A model generated the notes under the pieces. The model was not told the origin of the DNA. It saw nothing but the letters and a program-made list of their open reading frames with translations, and searched no databases. The position numbers and the translations under genes were made by a program. Positions 56,125 through 64,000 of a DNA stretch of 64,000 nt are shown here, piece after piece. How positions within the stretch are numbered: the stretch's first letter is position 1; the number at the start of each line of letters is the position of its first letter. The DNA lies in the NCBI GenBank assembly GCA_002049455.2, contig KV918779.1, positions 62,001 through 126,000 on the forward strand, in the 5' to 3' direction. The DNA is from Porphyra umbilicalis (taxonomy: Eukaryota > Rhodophyta > Bangiophyceae > Bangiales > Bangiaceae).

Positions 56125-57159
56125 ATGTACACTCCTGCATTGCGCTACGCTGCAGTTTCGATGGTCAACCACAATGTGCCCCGGGTCGTCATCACAGCTG
56201 TCATTGGCGTGCGCTCCGCTCAACTCGAACGCTGGCTGCGGTACTTTCGCGCCAACCAGAGCGTTTGGCGGGTGCCAGAGCGCGAGAACCGCCATGAGGA
56301 CTCCTGCTGGGAAGACGACACTCTGCGCCGCGCCGTCATGGCGTTGGTACGCGACCATCCTCTGGCGTTGCTGCGCGAGCACTCCGCAATGATGACGGCG
56401 ATGCGGGCTGTCCCTGAGTTTGCACACCTCAGGGTGTCCAAGAGTACGGTCGACCGCATGTTGCGACGTCTGGGGTTCACCCGAAGAGTCATCATTCGTT
56501 TGTATCGCGCCGCCAACCCTGAGCGTCGACGTGAACATGCCGTCATACGAGAAATGATTGGCAGTGGGTGCCTCGTGTCTGTGGACGAGACTCACACAGA
56601 TGGCAACGACGTGCTTCGGCGCCACGGGCGGGCGCTTGCGGAGGAGCGTGTCAACCTTCTCGACAGTAGCCCTCGTCACGTTGATCATGTCAGCACAACG
56701 ATGGCGGTGTCATCGGACGGCCGCATCCTCGGTTTGCACTCTGTCACGGCCGAGGTCGCCCTGACCAGCCACGACTGGCGGCTCTTCCTCGGCCGTGTCA
56801 TCCAGAAGATAGGGCGGTTCACCCCAGGCGTTCCCTGGGCCCTGCAGGCCCCGCCGTGTGTTTTGCTGTTTGACAACGCGCCCATTCATGACGCCGCGGG
56901 TGACGCCTTTCTCGAGAACAACGGCATCCCTTTTTTGCGGCTGCCTCCCTACTCCCCGGACTTCCAGCCTATTGAAGGTGTCTTTAATGACCTCAAGGTC
57001 ATCATTCGCAACTTGGTCTGCTTCAACCCGCACCTGCTGCAGGACGGAGTTCGACTGCAGGCGTTAGCCGCGAGCTGCATCACTGAGCAGCAAATAGTTG
57101 GCCGGTTCACTCGGGTTGAACGAAACCTGACCCGTGTGCTTGCTGGTCAAGCCCTATAG
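56125..57159 (+). CDS. Tc1/mariner-like (IS630 superfamily) transposase, intact
   Basis: An uninterrupted 344-residue frame from the ATG at 56125. Residues about 10-60 form a helix-turn-helix (NHNVPRVVITAVIGVRSAQL), followed by a second helical DNA-binding part with VSKSTVDRMLRRLGF. The DDE nuclease shows LVSVDETHTDG (Asp154), VLLFDNAPIHDAAG (Asp250) and PPYSPDFQPIEGVFNDLK (Glu284). SPDxxPIE is diagnostic of Tc1/mariner. The spacing between the last two acids is 33 residues, one less than classical Tc1 (34). All catalytic residues are present. It ends 10 bases from a convergent gene at 57170. Terminal repeats and TA duplications were not located by eye. Confidence 0.92.
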   Translation: MYTPALRYAAVSMVNHNVPRVVITAVIGVRSAQLERWLRYFRANQSVWRVPERENRHEDSCWEDDTLRRAVMALVRDHPLALLREHSAMMTAMRAVPEFAHLRVSKSTVDRMLRRLGFTRRVIIRLYRAANPERRREHAVIREMIGSGCLVSVDETHTDGNDVLRRHGRALAEERVNLLDSSPRHVDHVSTTMAVSSDGRILGLHSVTAEVALTSHDWRLFLGRVIQKIGRFTPGVPWALQAPPCVLLFDNAPIHDAAGDAFLENNGIPFLRLPPYSPDFQPIEGVFNDLKVIIRNLVCFNPHLLQDGVRLQALAASCITEQQIVGRFTRVERNLTRVLAGQAL

Positions 57160-57169
57160 ATGGTGTTTC

Positions 57170-57838
57170 TTACTTCTTCTCACTCCACAACCTAGTCTGA
57201 ACATGCACGAGCTTTTTTGGTGCCAAACGCGCTGGCCTTCCGACCAGCACGCCGCATGCGCCCAATGCCGCATCCACAGCCGACACGTCTGGGTTCTGCA
57301 GCAGCCGAGATGACTCCTCAAAGTGCGCCCGGTTCGACGGGTCCAGCGTGGCGGCCTTCATCCCCATCTCGCCCATGCGAGCGAGAATGGCAGATGGGTT
57401 CAGCCCAGACCGAGAGGTGTTGCCGACCAACTCTTTCGTCGCCCCGGCAAGACGCGTCGAGTCGTCAAGCTTCTTCTGGTAGTTGGTCAAGACGGCTTTG
57501 ACAAAGCCACTGGCCTGTAGGTCCTTGATCTCACGGCAGACAAAGTCCGCGCCGCACAGCGGCGGCGCCCCCTCCTTGCGTAGAATGCTACCTCCGGCCC
57601 CTGAGCGGAAGTGTACGCTGTTGACGGCCAAGGTGCGGTTGTCGTGGCCGGTGATGTCGCATGTAGGACACGTCATCTTGCACACACATGCTAGGTCGGA
57701 ACAGCTGGTGGCGTACCGCTTGAATGGGTTCCCTGCAGGCAACGTTCGGCGGCACGGGAGGTGACGCAGGTCGCACGTGACTTGACCATGGCCCGTTCTG
57801 TCCTTTGAGTCAAAACCACATAGCAGACATCGCGTCAT
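57170..57838 (-). CDS. Cys/His-rich protein convergent with the Tc1/mariner transposase
   Basis: A 222-residue intact frame from the ATG at 57838 (MTRCLLCGFDSKDRTGHGQV). The first 80 residues hold CLLC, CDLRHLPC, CSDLACVC and CPTCDITGHDN, which look like zinc-binding sites, followed by CGADFVCREI. The C-terminal half is helical (VKAVLTNYQKKLDDSTRLAG, LARMGEMGMKAATLDP). The stop lies 10 bases from that of the transposase, and both frames are undamaged, so they may be one two-gene element. A role in DNA or protein binding is inference. No named family recognised. Confidence 0.6.
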   Translation of the reverse strand: MTRCLLCGFDSKDRTGHGQVTCDLRHLPCRRTLPAGNPFKRYATSCSDLACVCKMTCPTCDITGHDNRTLAVNSVHFRSGAGGSILRKEGAPPLCGADFVCREIKDLQASGFVKAVLTNYQKKLDDSTRLAGATKELVGNTSRSGLNPSAILARMGEMGMKAATLDPSNRAHFEESSRLLQNPDVSAVDAALGACGVLVGRPARLAPKKLVHVQTRLWSEKK

Positions 57839-60836
57839 GTCTTGTAGGTTGTAGGGCGCCCACGGGCGCCGCCGCAACGAGGGATGTAGGACCACGAAGA
57901 TACCGCCGGAACAAACGACCACGACGGACCAACCGCCGAGGCACACTAACACGACGGCCTTGTCACTGGCAGCAACGAAAACCAACTCCTCAGCTGGCGA
58001 CCTTGACCGCGCGCGCCACATTGCTGCTCACTACGGCAAGCGCTGTTTTGGGGCCGACGTCTTCGTCAAGTCACACCGGGCCGCGACAGCCACGACAAGC
58101 GCCGCCTGGCGACCGACGTCCACGACCGCCAGGGCTTCTCTCAGGACGCGCACAAGCACGAGGGCCTTGCCCTCGAGGCAGTCGAAAATGACCGACTGGC
58201 CTCCCACGCTCAACACATCAGCACCTTGGCGACTTCAGCCACGGCGCCAATCGTCGACGCACACGACAAGTGTCCTGGCGCCAACAGCCAGGGCACGCAC
58301 CGCCTGGTCGTTCTCGGCCAAAAGCACAGCCAATCACCCCCGCACGCCGGCCGCGCCACCGCGTTCGTGCCCACAGCGAAGAGCACCGCCGCGCTATCAG
58401 CAAAGCTGACGAGCACGGCCAAGTGCCAGCGAGCGACGTCGTCTATGCGAGTGCCCAGCCAGCACCATCATGGAAACCTCATTGGACGCCCATCCCAGTC
58501 GCAAGAGGACAATGACTTGCCCCCTCGACTGGATTGTCGGGAAGGGCCATTCCGCCCCCTCCACGGCCGCCCTCAGGGGACCACATGCGCGACCTCAGCA
58601 GCCCGAGGAGGAACACAGCACCTCGTTTCCGCCCCTCATTCCAGCTCAGAGGTCGACGCCGCGATGGCAACAAAGAATTGTGTGATTAGCCGCTGGATGC
58701 GCCTTCCGAGTGGCCACGTGTGGCTGGTTGGATGGACGATCCCGGAGGATGCAAAAGGTGCTTCTGAGCTTTTTTCGACTCCAGGTCCAATCGGGCCCGT
58801 GTTCCAGTGAGCCGAATTGACGGCACACGTCCCAGAAGGACCGGAGGCGGCTCCGGTAAGAACTCTTAGCCACGCACTTGGGAAGAACTAAGCTTTTTTC
58901 GTATCTGCGCCGACAGCTGCCGCCTGCGCTTCGGAAATTTCACATGTGGGCCACCAGGGACGCTGCATTCCGTGGTTTCACACGCGATTAGCACGATAGC
59001 AACGGTCGTGCCACCTGGGCTGCAGGCCGATGAGGTCGGAGGTCCGGGAGAATATTCCTTGGATCGCCCTTGGCGGGCCTCCTGCGGGGGGGAAAAAAAA
59101 AAGCACTGTATCCGTTCCTCGGCATCCCATCAGAAATGGGGGATGTGCCATACCCTGATTATTTTTATTCGAAAGGACATATCTTGGAATATTATCGGTT
59201 TGACAAGTCGATACCCTCCGTTTGTGGACGGATCCGCATAGAACGGATTGCTGTGTGTGATGCTTTCTGCATACGCTGCCACGTTTGGCGACGTTAGACA
59301 CGTGGCTCTAATATTTGTGGAATGCGACATTGGTGGGTCTGCTCTTACGTTTTTTTATGTCTGTGTCCACCGGGCTGTTGGTCGTCGCGTTGAGCGTAGA
59401 GATGGTAGCGCGCAAAAAAAAATGGACCTGGGTCTCTCGGCATATCGGGAAGGTCCAGCATCGGTCAGACCAAATCATTAAGTCCCATATATTTAAATTG
59501 CAGGCAAAGGACTCTGGAATACTTCACCTCATTGCGTAACAGCCCCAGTAACAACCCCAGTAACAACCCCAGTAACAGCCTTTATCAGCCTCTAACAGCC
59601 CGAGTAAGAGCAAAGCCAACAATGTCGGTCTATCACAACGTGTCTATATTATTGGTGAAACGTGTCTAAATTCGCTTAATAGGCCACAGACGGCTGTGTG
59701 TCAATGTGAACGTGCCCTATTGAACGTCGAACCACCTCCTCGAATTTAGATATTTCCAACTCGGTTCGATAGTCCGAGTGTCACAATAGATCACGCATGT
59801 CCTATTCGAAGACGAAATACGGCACGCGCACTCTATTCAGGACACTTGTACTATGCTACGGGCTCTCTCATTGGCTGGACGCAAATCGGTTTCAACGTAA
59901 AACGTGTCTGACGACGACCGACAACGCAAAACAACGACCGCAACACGATCGAGGCGCAATGCACTGATCAGATTCTGACGCGAGACCGACGCATCGATTC
60001 ACCCCAACACTGGAGACAAAGACGCGAACTGCGTGAGAGGTCGCGACGTATGAGGGCGACAGAGATCCGTGGCATGCGGCCAGGATCTTTGCGACCGCGC
60101 CCCAGGATCGAGGAGGGTGGCAGACAACACTCGAGTCGGTCTTCGGGCCGCTTTGTCAGACTTGGGCGCCATGATCAATGTGACTGTGTGTTTTGGAAGA
60201 CGCCCAGGCCAACGACGTAGCAACATTGAGATTGTCAGCGCCTGGCTCGGTCAATTGTCCTATGAGTTCTAGGAATCCGGACCGTCCATTCATTCTGTGT
60301 CACGGGCGGGGCGTCATGCTTGATACGCTGATGCTCAAGAGAGAAACTCTCCTGACCTAGCCGATACGGTGGTACCAGCGTCAGGCTCCTGGACATGGAG
60401 GACGCTGCGTAACCGTCTCTCGCGGGTGACAGCCCGTTATGACAACCAGTCGGTACGTATGTGCCACTCGAAGGTCGAAGTATCTCATACGTATTAGTGA
60501 GTCGGAAGGATCCTCGCGTACGATTGGTCATGCGACAGGAAGAAACGGCACGATTGCAAGGGTGTGCCGGATGGCAGGTTCTGGTACGTCCGAGAAACTA
60601 TTTTTGGGGCGGCCAGGTGGGTCCCAACTGATGGGAGGGGGGGAATCCTGTATCCCAGGCCCAGGCGCGCCCCTGTCGTCGACGTGCGCCGTCGACGAAC
60701 GCGCTCGCCATCGTCGTGCTCGCTACCGCCGTGTGCGTTACCGCCGCGCGCGTCACCGTCGTGCTCGCCATCGTCGTGCTCGCTACTGCCGTGCGCGCCA
60801 CAGACGGTCTCGCGCCCAGTACGTGGTGCCGGCGCT
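57839..60836. other. No gene recognised; short repeats
   Basis: A plus-strand frame at about 58.07-58.8 kb (for example HDRQGFSQDAHKHEGLALEA) has protein-like stretches, but no motif and no clear start. A 12-base unit CCCAGTAACAAC is repeated three times at 59544-59579. The sequence at 59.1-59.9 kb is richer in A+T. Just before the next gene (60.70-60.80 kb) a degenerate unit of about 15 bases, CGTCGTGCTCGC, recurs and probably lies in its 5' leader. Confidence 0.4.
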
Positions 60837-62594
60837 ATGGACGGCGCGATGGCTCTGAGCGGGTGGGAGGAGGACGAGGGGGCTAACGACGACGTTACGA
60901 CGTCGGTCGTAGTGGCCGCTCATGTCGCTACATTGCTGGAGGCGCGACGACGGGCACTTGCCGCAGCGCAAATCCATCGGCCGCAGTACCGGGGCTCCGT
61001 ACCCGGGCGGATCCCTAACCGGCCACGCAACTTTGCGCTTGGGTTGCAGTGTATTCTACGCGATTACTTTGGCGTGGACAGCCTGCCCCCGGTTTTCGGT
61101 CGAGAGCAGTTTGAGCGGCGCTTTCGCGTTCCAATGTCGGTCTTCCTTCGGATCTACCGGGCGATCAAGGACCGCCCTTTTTGGGTGCAACGCGTCAATG
61201 CGACTGGGCAGCCGCAGGCTCATCCCCTGCAGAAGCTGGTGGCCGTGTTCCGCGTACTCGCCTATGGCGAGTCATATGACCGCGCGGACGAGTATGTGCG
61301 GTTGTCCCGATCGACCATCGCGACCGCGGTCAAGCTCTTCACTGAGTTCATGGTGGATGACTTCGGCCCACTGTACCTACGACCCCCCACGAGACGCGAG
61401 ATTGAGAGCATCCTGGCGCGCAATGCTGAGCGGGGGTTACCTGGGTGTCTTGGGTCGCTTGATTGTTCGCATTGGGAGTGGTCGTCGTGCCCCAAGGCGC
61501 GTGCGGGCACGTACCAGGGTCGGGACGGGCGACGATCCATCGTCATTGAGGCTATCTGTGATGAAGACACGTGGATCTACCACATTTTTGCGGGGAGTAC
61601 TGGGAGTCTCAATGATATTAACGTCCTGTACCAATCGCCTATGTACATGGATGTCGTCACTGGGAAGTGGCCACCGCGTGACTTTTCGTTTACTGTCAAT
61701 GGGAATACCCGCACCTTGCTGTATTACCTTGTGGACGGAATTTACCCCCGTTTTGCGTTTTTCGTAGCCCCGTACCCCACCCCGCAGACGCCTGAGCAGC
61801 GCACTTTCAATCGCCTGCAGGAGGCTCTGCGAAAGGACGTTGAGCGGCTTTTCGGCATCCTTACTGCACGTTTTCATGTCATGCTTCACCCCTGCCGGAT
61901 GTGGACAGTGCCCCGTATGGTGCTCACAACCCAGACGGTCGCGATACTCCACAACATGGTGGTGGAGGCACGCCGAGACAACTTTTTGTCTCGGTCGCGA
62001 TCCACCCACTACGGGGCGGGTGGTGTGGGCGGAGCGGACGGGGCGGGTGGGGGTGGAGTGGACCCTGACGCCACCGACGGAGCGGGCGTCGGCGGGGCCC
62101 CCGCGGGAGAAGGCGGCGGTGCGGCTGTTGGGGTTGGTGGGGCGGACGCCGTGGGCGGGGCCGGCCTGGGCGCTGGGGCCGCAGATGGCGCGGGCGCCGG
62201 CGGGGGCCCTGCAGGGGACGGTGGCGGTGCGGCTCTTGGAGTGGCGGGAGAGGCGGGCGGGGCCGGCGCGGGCACTGGCGTCGCCGTCGGCGGCGGTGGG
62301 CCCGGAGGCGCCGGAGAGGGAGGGGATGAGGCGGGGGGTGCCGGGGCAGGAGGGGCCGCGGATGGAGGCGGAGCCGGTGCTGCCGCGGGGGGGCTGGCAG
62401 ACCTGGGCGGTGCACCTGGCTATCCACCACCTGCAGTCGGAGCCGCCGGTGTGGCGCCCATGAGCGAATTTATGCGCATTCTGGTGGCCACCGGTGAGGC
62501 CAAGTGCCGGGAGGAGCATGAAGCGCTTCGCGAGGATCTATGCGCGCACGTTTTTGCGCAGCGCGGTGACTTGCTGAGTCCGTATGTTGATTGA
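60837..62594 (+). CDS. PIF/Harbinger transposase, apparently intact (Harbinger-4)
   Basis: 585 residues from the ATG at 60837 (MDGAMALSGWEEDEG); the frame is open upstream but lacks an ATG there. Order: an acidic N-terminus, an arginine-rich helix (EARRRALAAAQ), PRNFALGLQCILRDYFGVDS, and a helical region with RVNATGQPQAHPLQ. The DDE nuclease has Asp209 in GSLDCSHWEW, Asp260 in GSLNDINVL and Glu336 in RKDVERLFG, then VAILHNMVVEARRD. A glycine-rich linker of about 165 residues follows (roughly 394-560), then the family tail LREDLCAHVFAQRGDLLSPY. All catalytic residues are present and no stop or shift is seen, so it could be active. Its Myb-like partner is not in the window. A satellite array starts about 190 bases downstream. 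Confidence 0.92.
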   Translation: MDGAMALSGWEEDEGANDDVTTSVVVAAHVATLLEARRRALAAAQIHRPQYRGSVPGRIPNRPRNFALGLQCILRDYFGVDSLPPVFGREQFERRFRVPMSVFLRIYRAIKDRPFWVQRVNATGQPQAHPLQKLVAVFRVLAYGESYDRADEYVRLSRSTIATAVKLFTEFMVDDFGPLYLRPPTRREIESILARNAERGLPGCLGSLDCSHWEWSSCPKARAGTYQGRDGRRSIVIEAICDEDTWIYHIFAGSTGSLNDINVLYQSPMYMDVVTGKWPPRDFSFTVNGNTRTLLYYLVDGIYPRFAFFVAPYPTPQTPEQRTFNRLQEALRKDVERLFGILTARFHVMLHPCRMWTVPRMVLTTQTVAILHNMVVEARRDNFLSRSRSTHYGAGGVGGADGAGGGGVDPDATDGAGVGGAPAGEGGGAAVGVGGADAVGGAGLGAGAADGAGAGGGPAGDGGGAALGVAGEAGGAGAGTGVAVGGGGPGGAGEGGDEAGGAGAGGAADGGGAGAAAGGLADLGGAPGYPPPAVGAAGVAPMSEFMRILVATGEAKCREEHEALREDLCAHVFAQRGDLLSPYVD

Positions 62595-62779
62595 TGATTT
62601 TCTGTCTGTACTGTTTTCGTTACGTACTACTTTTGCGCGCCGTGAGATACTGTGTATGACAGTTGCTTGTGACGATGGGGTGTGGTCGTTAAATGTTTTG
62701 TTCCTACGTGTTAACCTACGTCTCATCATATTTACCACGACAACATGTCACATGTGACGTGCTTGGGCGGCAGCGGCGA

Positions 62780-64000
62780 CCGCCGCTTTTGAATTTGACG
62801 TGCGACGGCCGCCGCCCGGCAGCCGCCGTCGTGAGCTCTTGGACAACGCAGCGGCCGCCGCACTCGTCAGAATTATGCGGCGGCCGCCGACAGGTGCCGT
62901 CGCGCATGCCCTTGTTGACTGGCGGCCGCCGCCGAGCACCGGCGCACCCTACAGCTGCAAAAGAGCCTGTCGTTCGCCAGCGGCGGCCGCCGCCGTGGAC
63001 TTTTGCACGACGCGGCGGCCGCCGCACTGAAACTTGATGTGCGGCGGCCGCCGCCGAGCACCTCCGCGCTCGCCGAAGGCAGCCGAGGATGTGGCTCGTC
63101 GGCGGCGGCCGCCGACGTGAACTCTTCGACGACGCAGCGGCCGCCGCACTCGTCAGAATTGTGCGGCGGCCGCCGACAGGTGCCGTTGCGCACTCCGCTG
63201 TTGGGTGGCGGCCGCCGCCGAGCACCGGCGCACCCGACAACGGCAGACGAGCTTGTGGTTGGTGGGCGGCGACCGCCGTCGTGGACTCTTGCACGACGCG
63301 GCGGCCGCCGCAACGGAACTTGATGTGCGGCGGCCGCCGCCGAGCACCATCGCGCTCGCCGACGGCAGCCGAGCGTGTAGTTGGTCGGCGGCGGCCGCCG
63401 TCGCGAACTCTTCGACGACGCAGCGGCCGACGCACTCGTCAGAATTGTGTGGCGGCCGCTAACATGTGCCGTCGTGCACGCCGCTGTTGGGTGGCGGCCG
63501 CCGCCGAGTACCGCCGCACTCGAATATCGCAGACGAGCTTGTGGTTGGTGGGCGGCGACCGCCGTCGTGGACTCTTGCACGACGCGGCGGCCGCCGCACC
63601 GGAACTTGATGTGCGGCCGCCGCCGCCGAGCACCTCCGCGCTCGCCGACGGAAGCCGAGGGTGTGGCTGGTCGGCGGCGGCCGCCTTCGTGAGCTTGTCG
63701 ACGACGCAGCGGCCGCGGACAGGTACCGTCGCGCACGCCGTTGTTAGGCGGCGGCCGCCGCCGAGCACCGGCGCACCGACCAGCTGCAAACGAGATTGTG
63801 GTTGGTGCGTGGCGACGGCCGTCGTGCACTCTTGCACGACGCGGCGGCCGCCGCACTGAAACTTGGTGTGCGGCAGCCGCCGCCGAGCACCTCCGCGCTC
63901 GCCGACGGCAGCCGAAGGTGTGGCTGGTCGGTGGCGGCCGCCGTCGTGAACTCTTGGACGACGCAGCGGCCGCCGCACTCGTCAGAATCGTGCGGCGGCC
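62780..64000. repeat. 286-bp GC-rich satellite, runs off the window
   Basis: The landmark CACTCGTCAGAAT occurs at 62861, 63147, 63433 and 63976. The first two intervals are exactly 286. The last (543) equals two units with about 29 bases missing from one copy. Each unit holds two related halves: one with CCGAGCACCGGCGCAC and CGTGGACTCTTGCACGACGC, the other with CCGAGCACCTCCGCGCTCGC and CGTGAACTCTTCGACGACGC, separated by GGCGGCCGCCG palindromes. 286 is not a multiple of three, so the frames across it are not coding. The array continues past the end. Confidence 0.92.

Noticed and set aside
62716-63978. Overlapping frames rich in ARRRPP or GGRR on both strands
   Set aside because: They cross a 286-bp satellite; the period shifts the frame at every unit.
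62780-64000. CRISPR-like direct repeats
   Set aside because: Units are contiguous with no unique spacers, and the context is eukaryotic.

Overview
The window looks like a GC-rich, TE-dominated nuclear region of a eukaryote. By eye it is well above 60% G+C. Every recognisable reading frame belongs to a mobile element, and I see no ordinary housekeeping gene, no rRNA and no tRNA. Several PIF/Harbinger transposases of an 'LDCSHW' type, Ty1/copia and chromodomain Ty3/gypsy elements and compact introns would suit an alga, for example a bangiophycean red alga (Porphyra/Pyropia type). That assignment is inference from style, not from a marker gene.

Layout. 0.2-0.6 kb: a MITE-like element with inverted ends. 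2.4-8.55 kb: a decayed PIF/Harbinger transposase (+) facing a Myb/SANT-like partner gene (-), with a recognisable Harbinger right end at 8546. 8.6-11.1 kb: alanine-rich open frames and a GGCGGCC-type repeat. 11.76-19.28 kb: a second Harbinger transposase (-), split by a Ty1/copia element (12438-18440) flanked by the 5-bp duplication CGCCC. 19.4-19.97 kb: a 112-bp minisatellite. 20164-40722: one Ty3/gypsy chromovirus (498-bp LTRs, duplication CCGGT) swollen to 20.6 kb by other elements. These are an inverted partial second gypsy copy (about 25.5-29.4 kb), an unassigned DDE-type transposase-like gene (30.86-33.42 kb) and a 4,973-bp Harbinger-type element (33921-38893, 27-bp TIRs, duplication TCA). 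An antisense frame lies near the gypsy 3' end.

40.7-48.6 kb holds hairpins, small repeats and a decayed lysine/alanine-rich frame, but nothing I can name. 49.1-54.4 kb is a third Harbinger pair in the same tail-to-tail layout: a Myb/SANT-like pseudogene (+) and a transposase pseudogene (-). 55.09-55.27 kb is a foldback MITE whose ends resemble those of the first MITE. 56.1-57.8 kb is an intact Tc1/mariner-like transposase (+) with an unusual D-33-E spacing, convergent with an intact Cys/His-rich gene (-). 60.8-62.6 kb is an apparently intact Harbinger transposase. From about 62.78 kb to the end runs a 286-bp satellite.

The recurring theme is a two-gene transposon with transposase and DNA-binding partner on opposite strands, ending tail to tail. 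It is seen in two Harbinger loci and, with a different zinc-binding partner, apparently in the Tc1/mariner locus. Nesting gives a relative order. The second Harbinger predates the copia insertion (LTRs about 2% diverged). The gypsy (LTRs about 6% diverged) predates the TIR-bounded Harbinger inside it.
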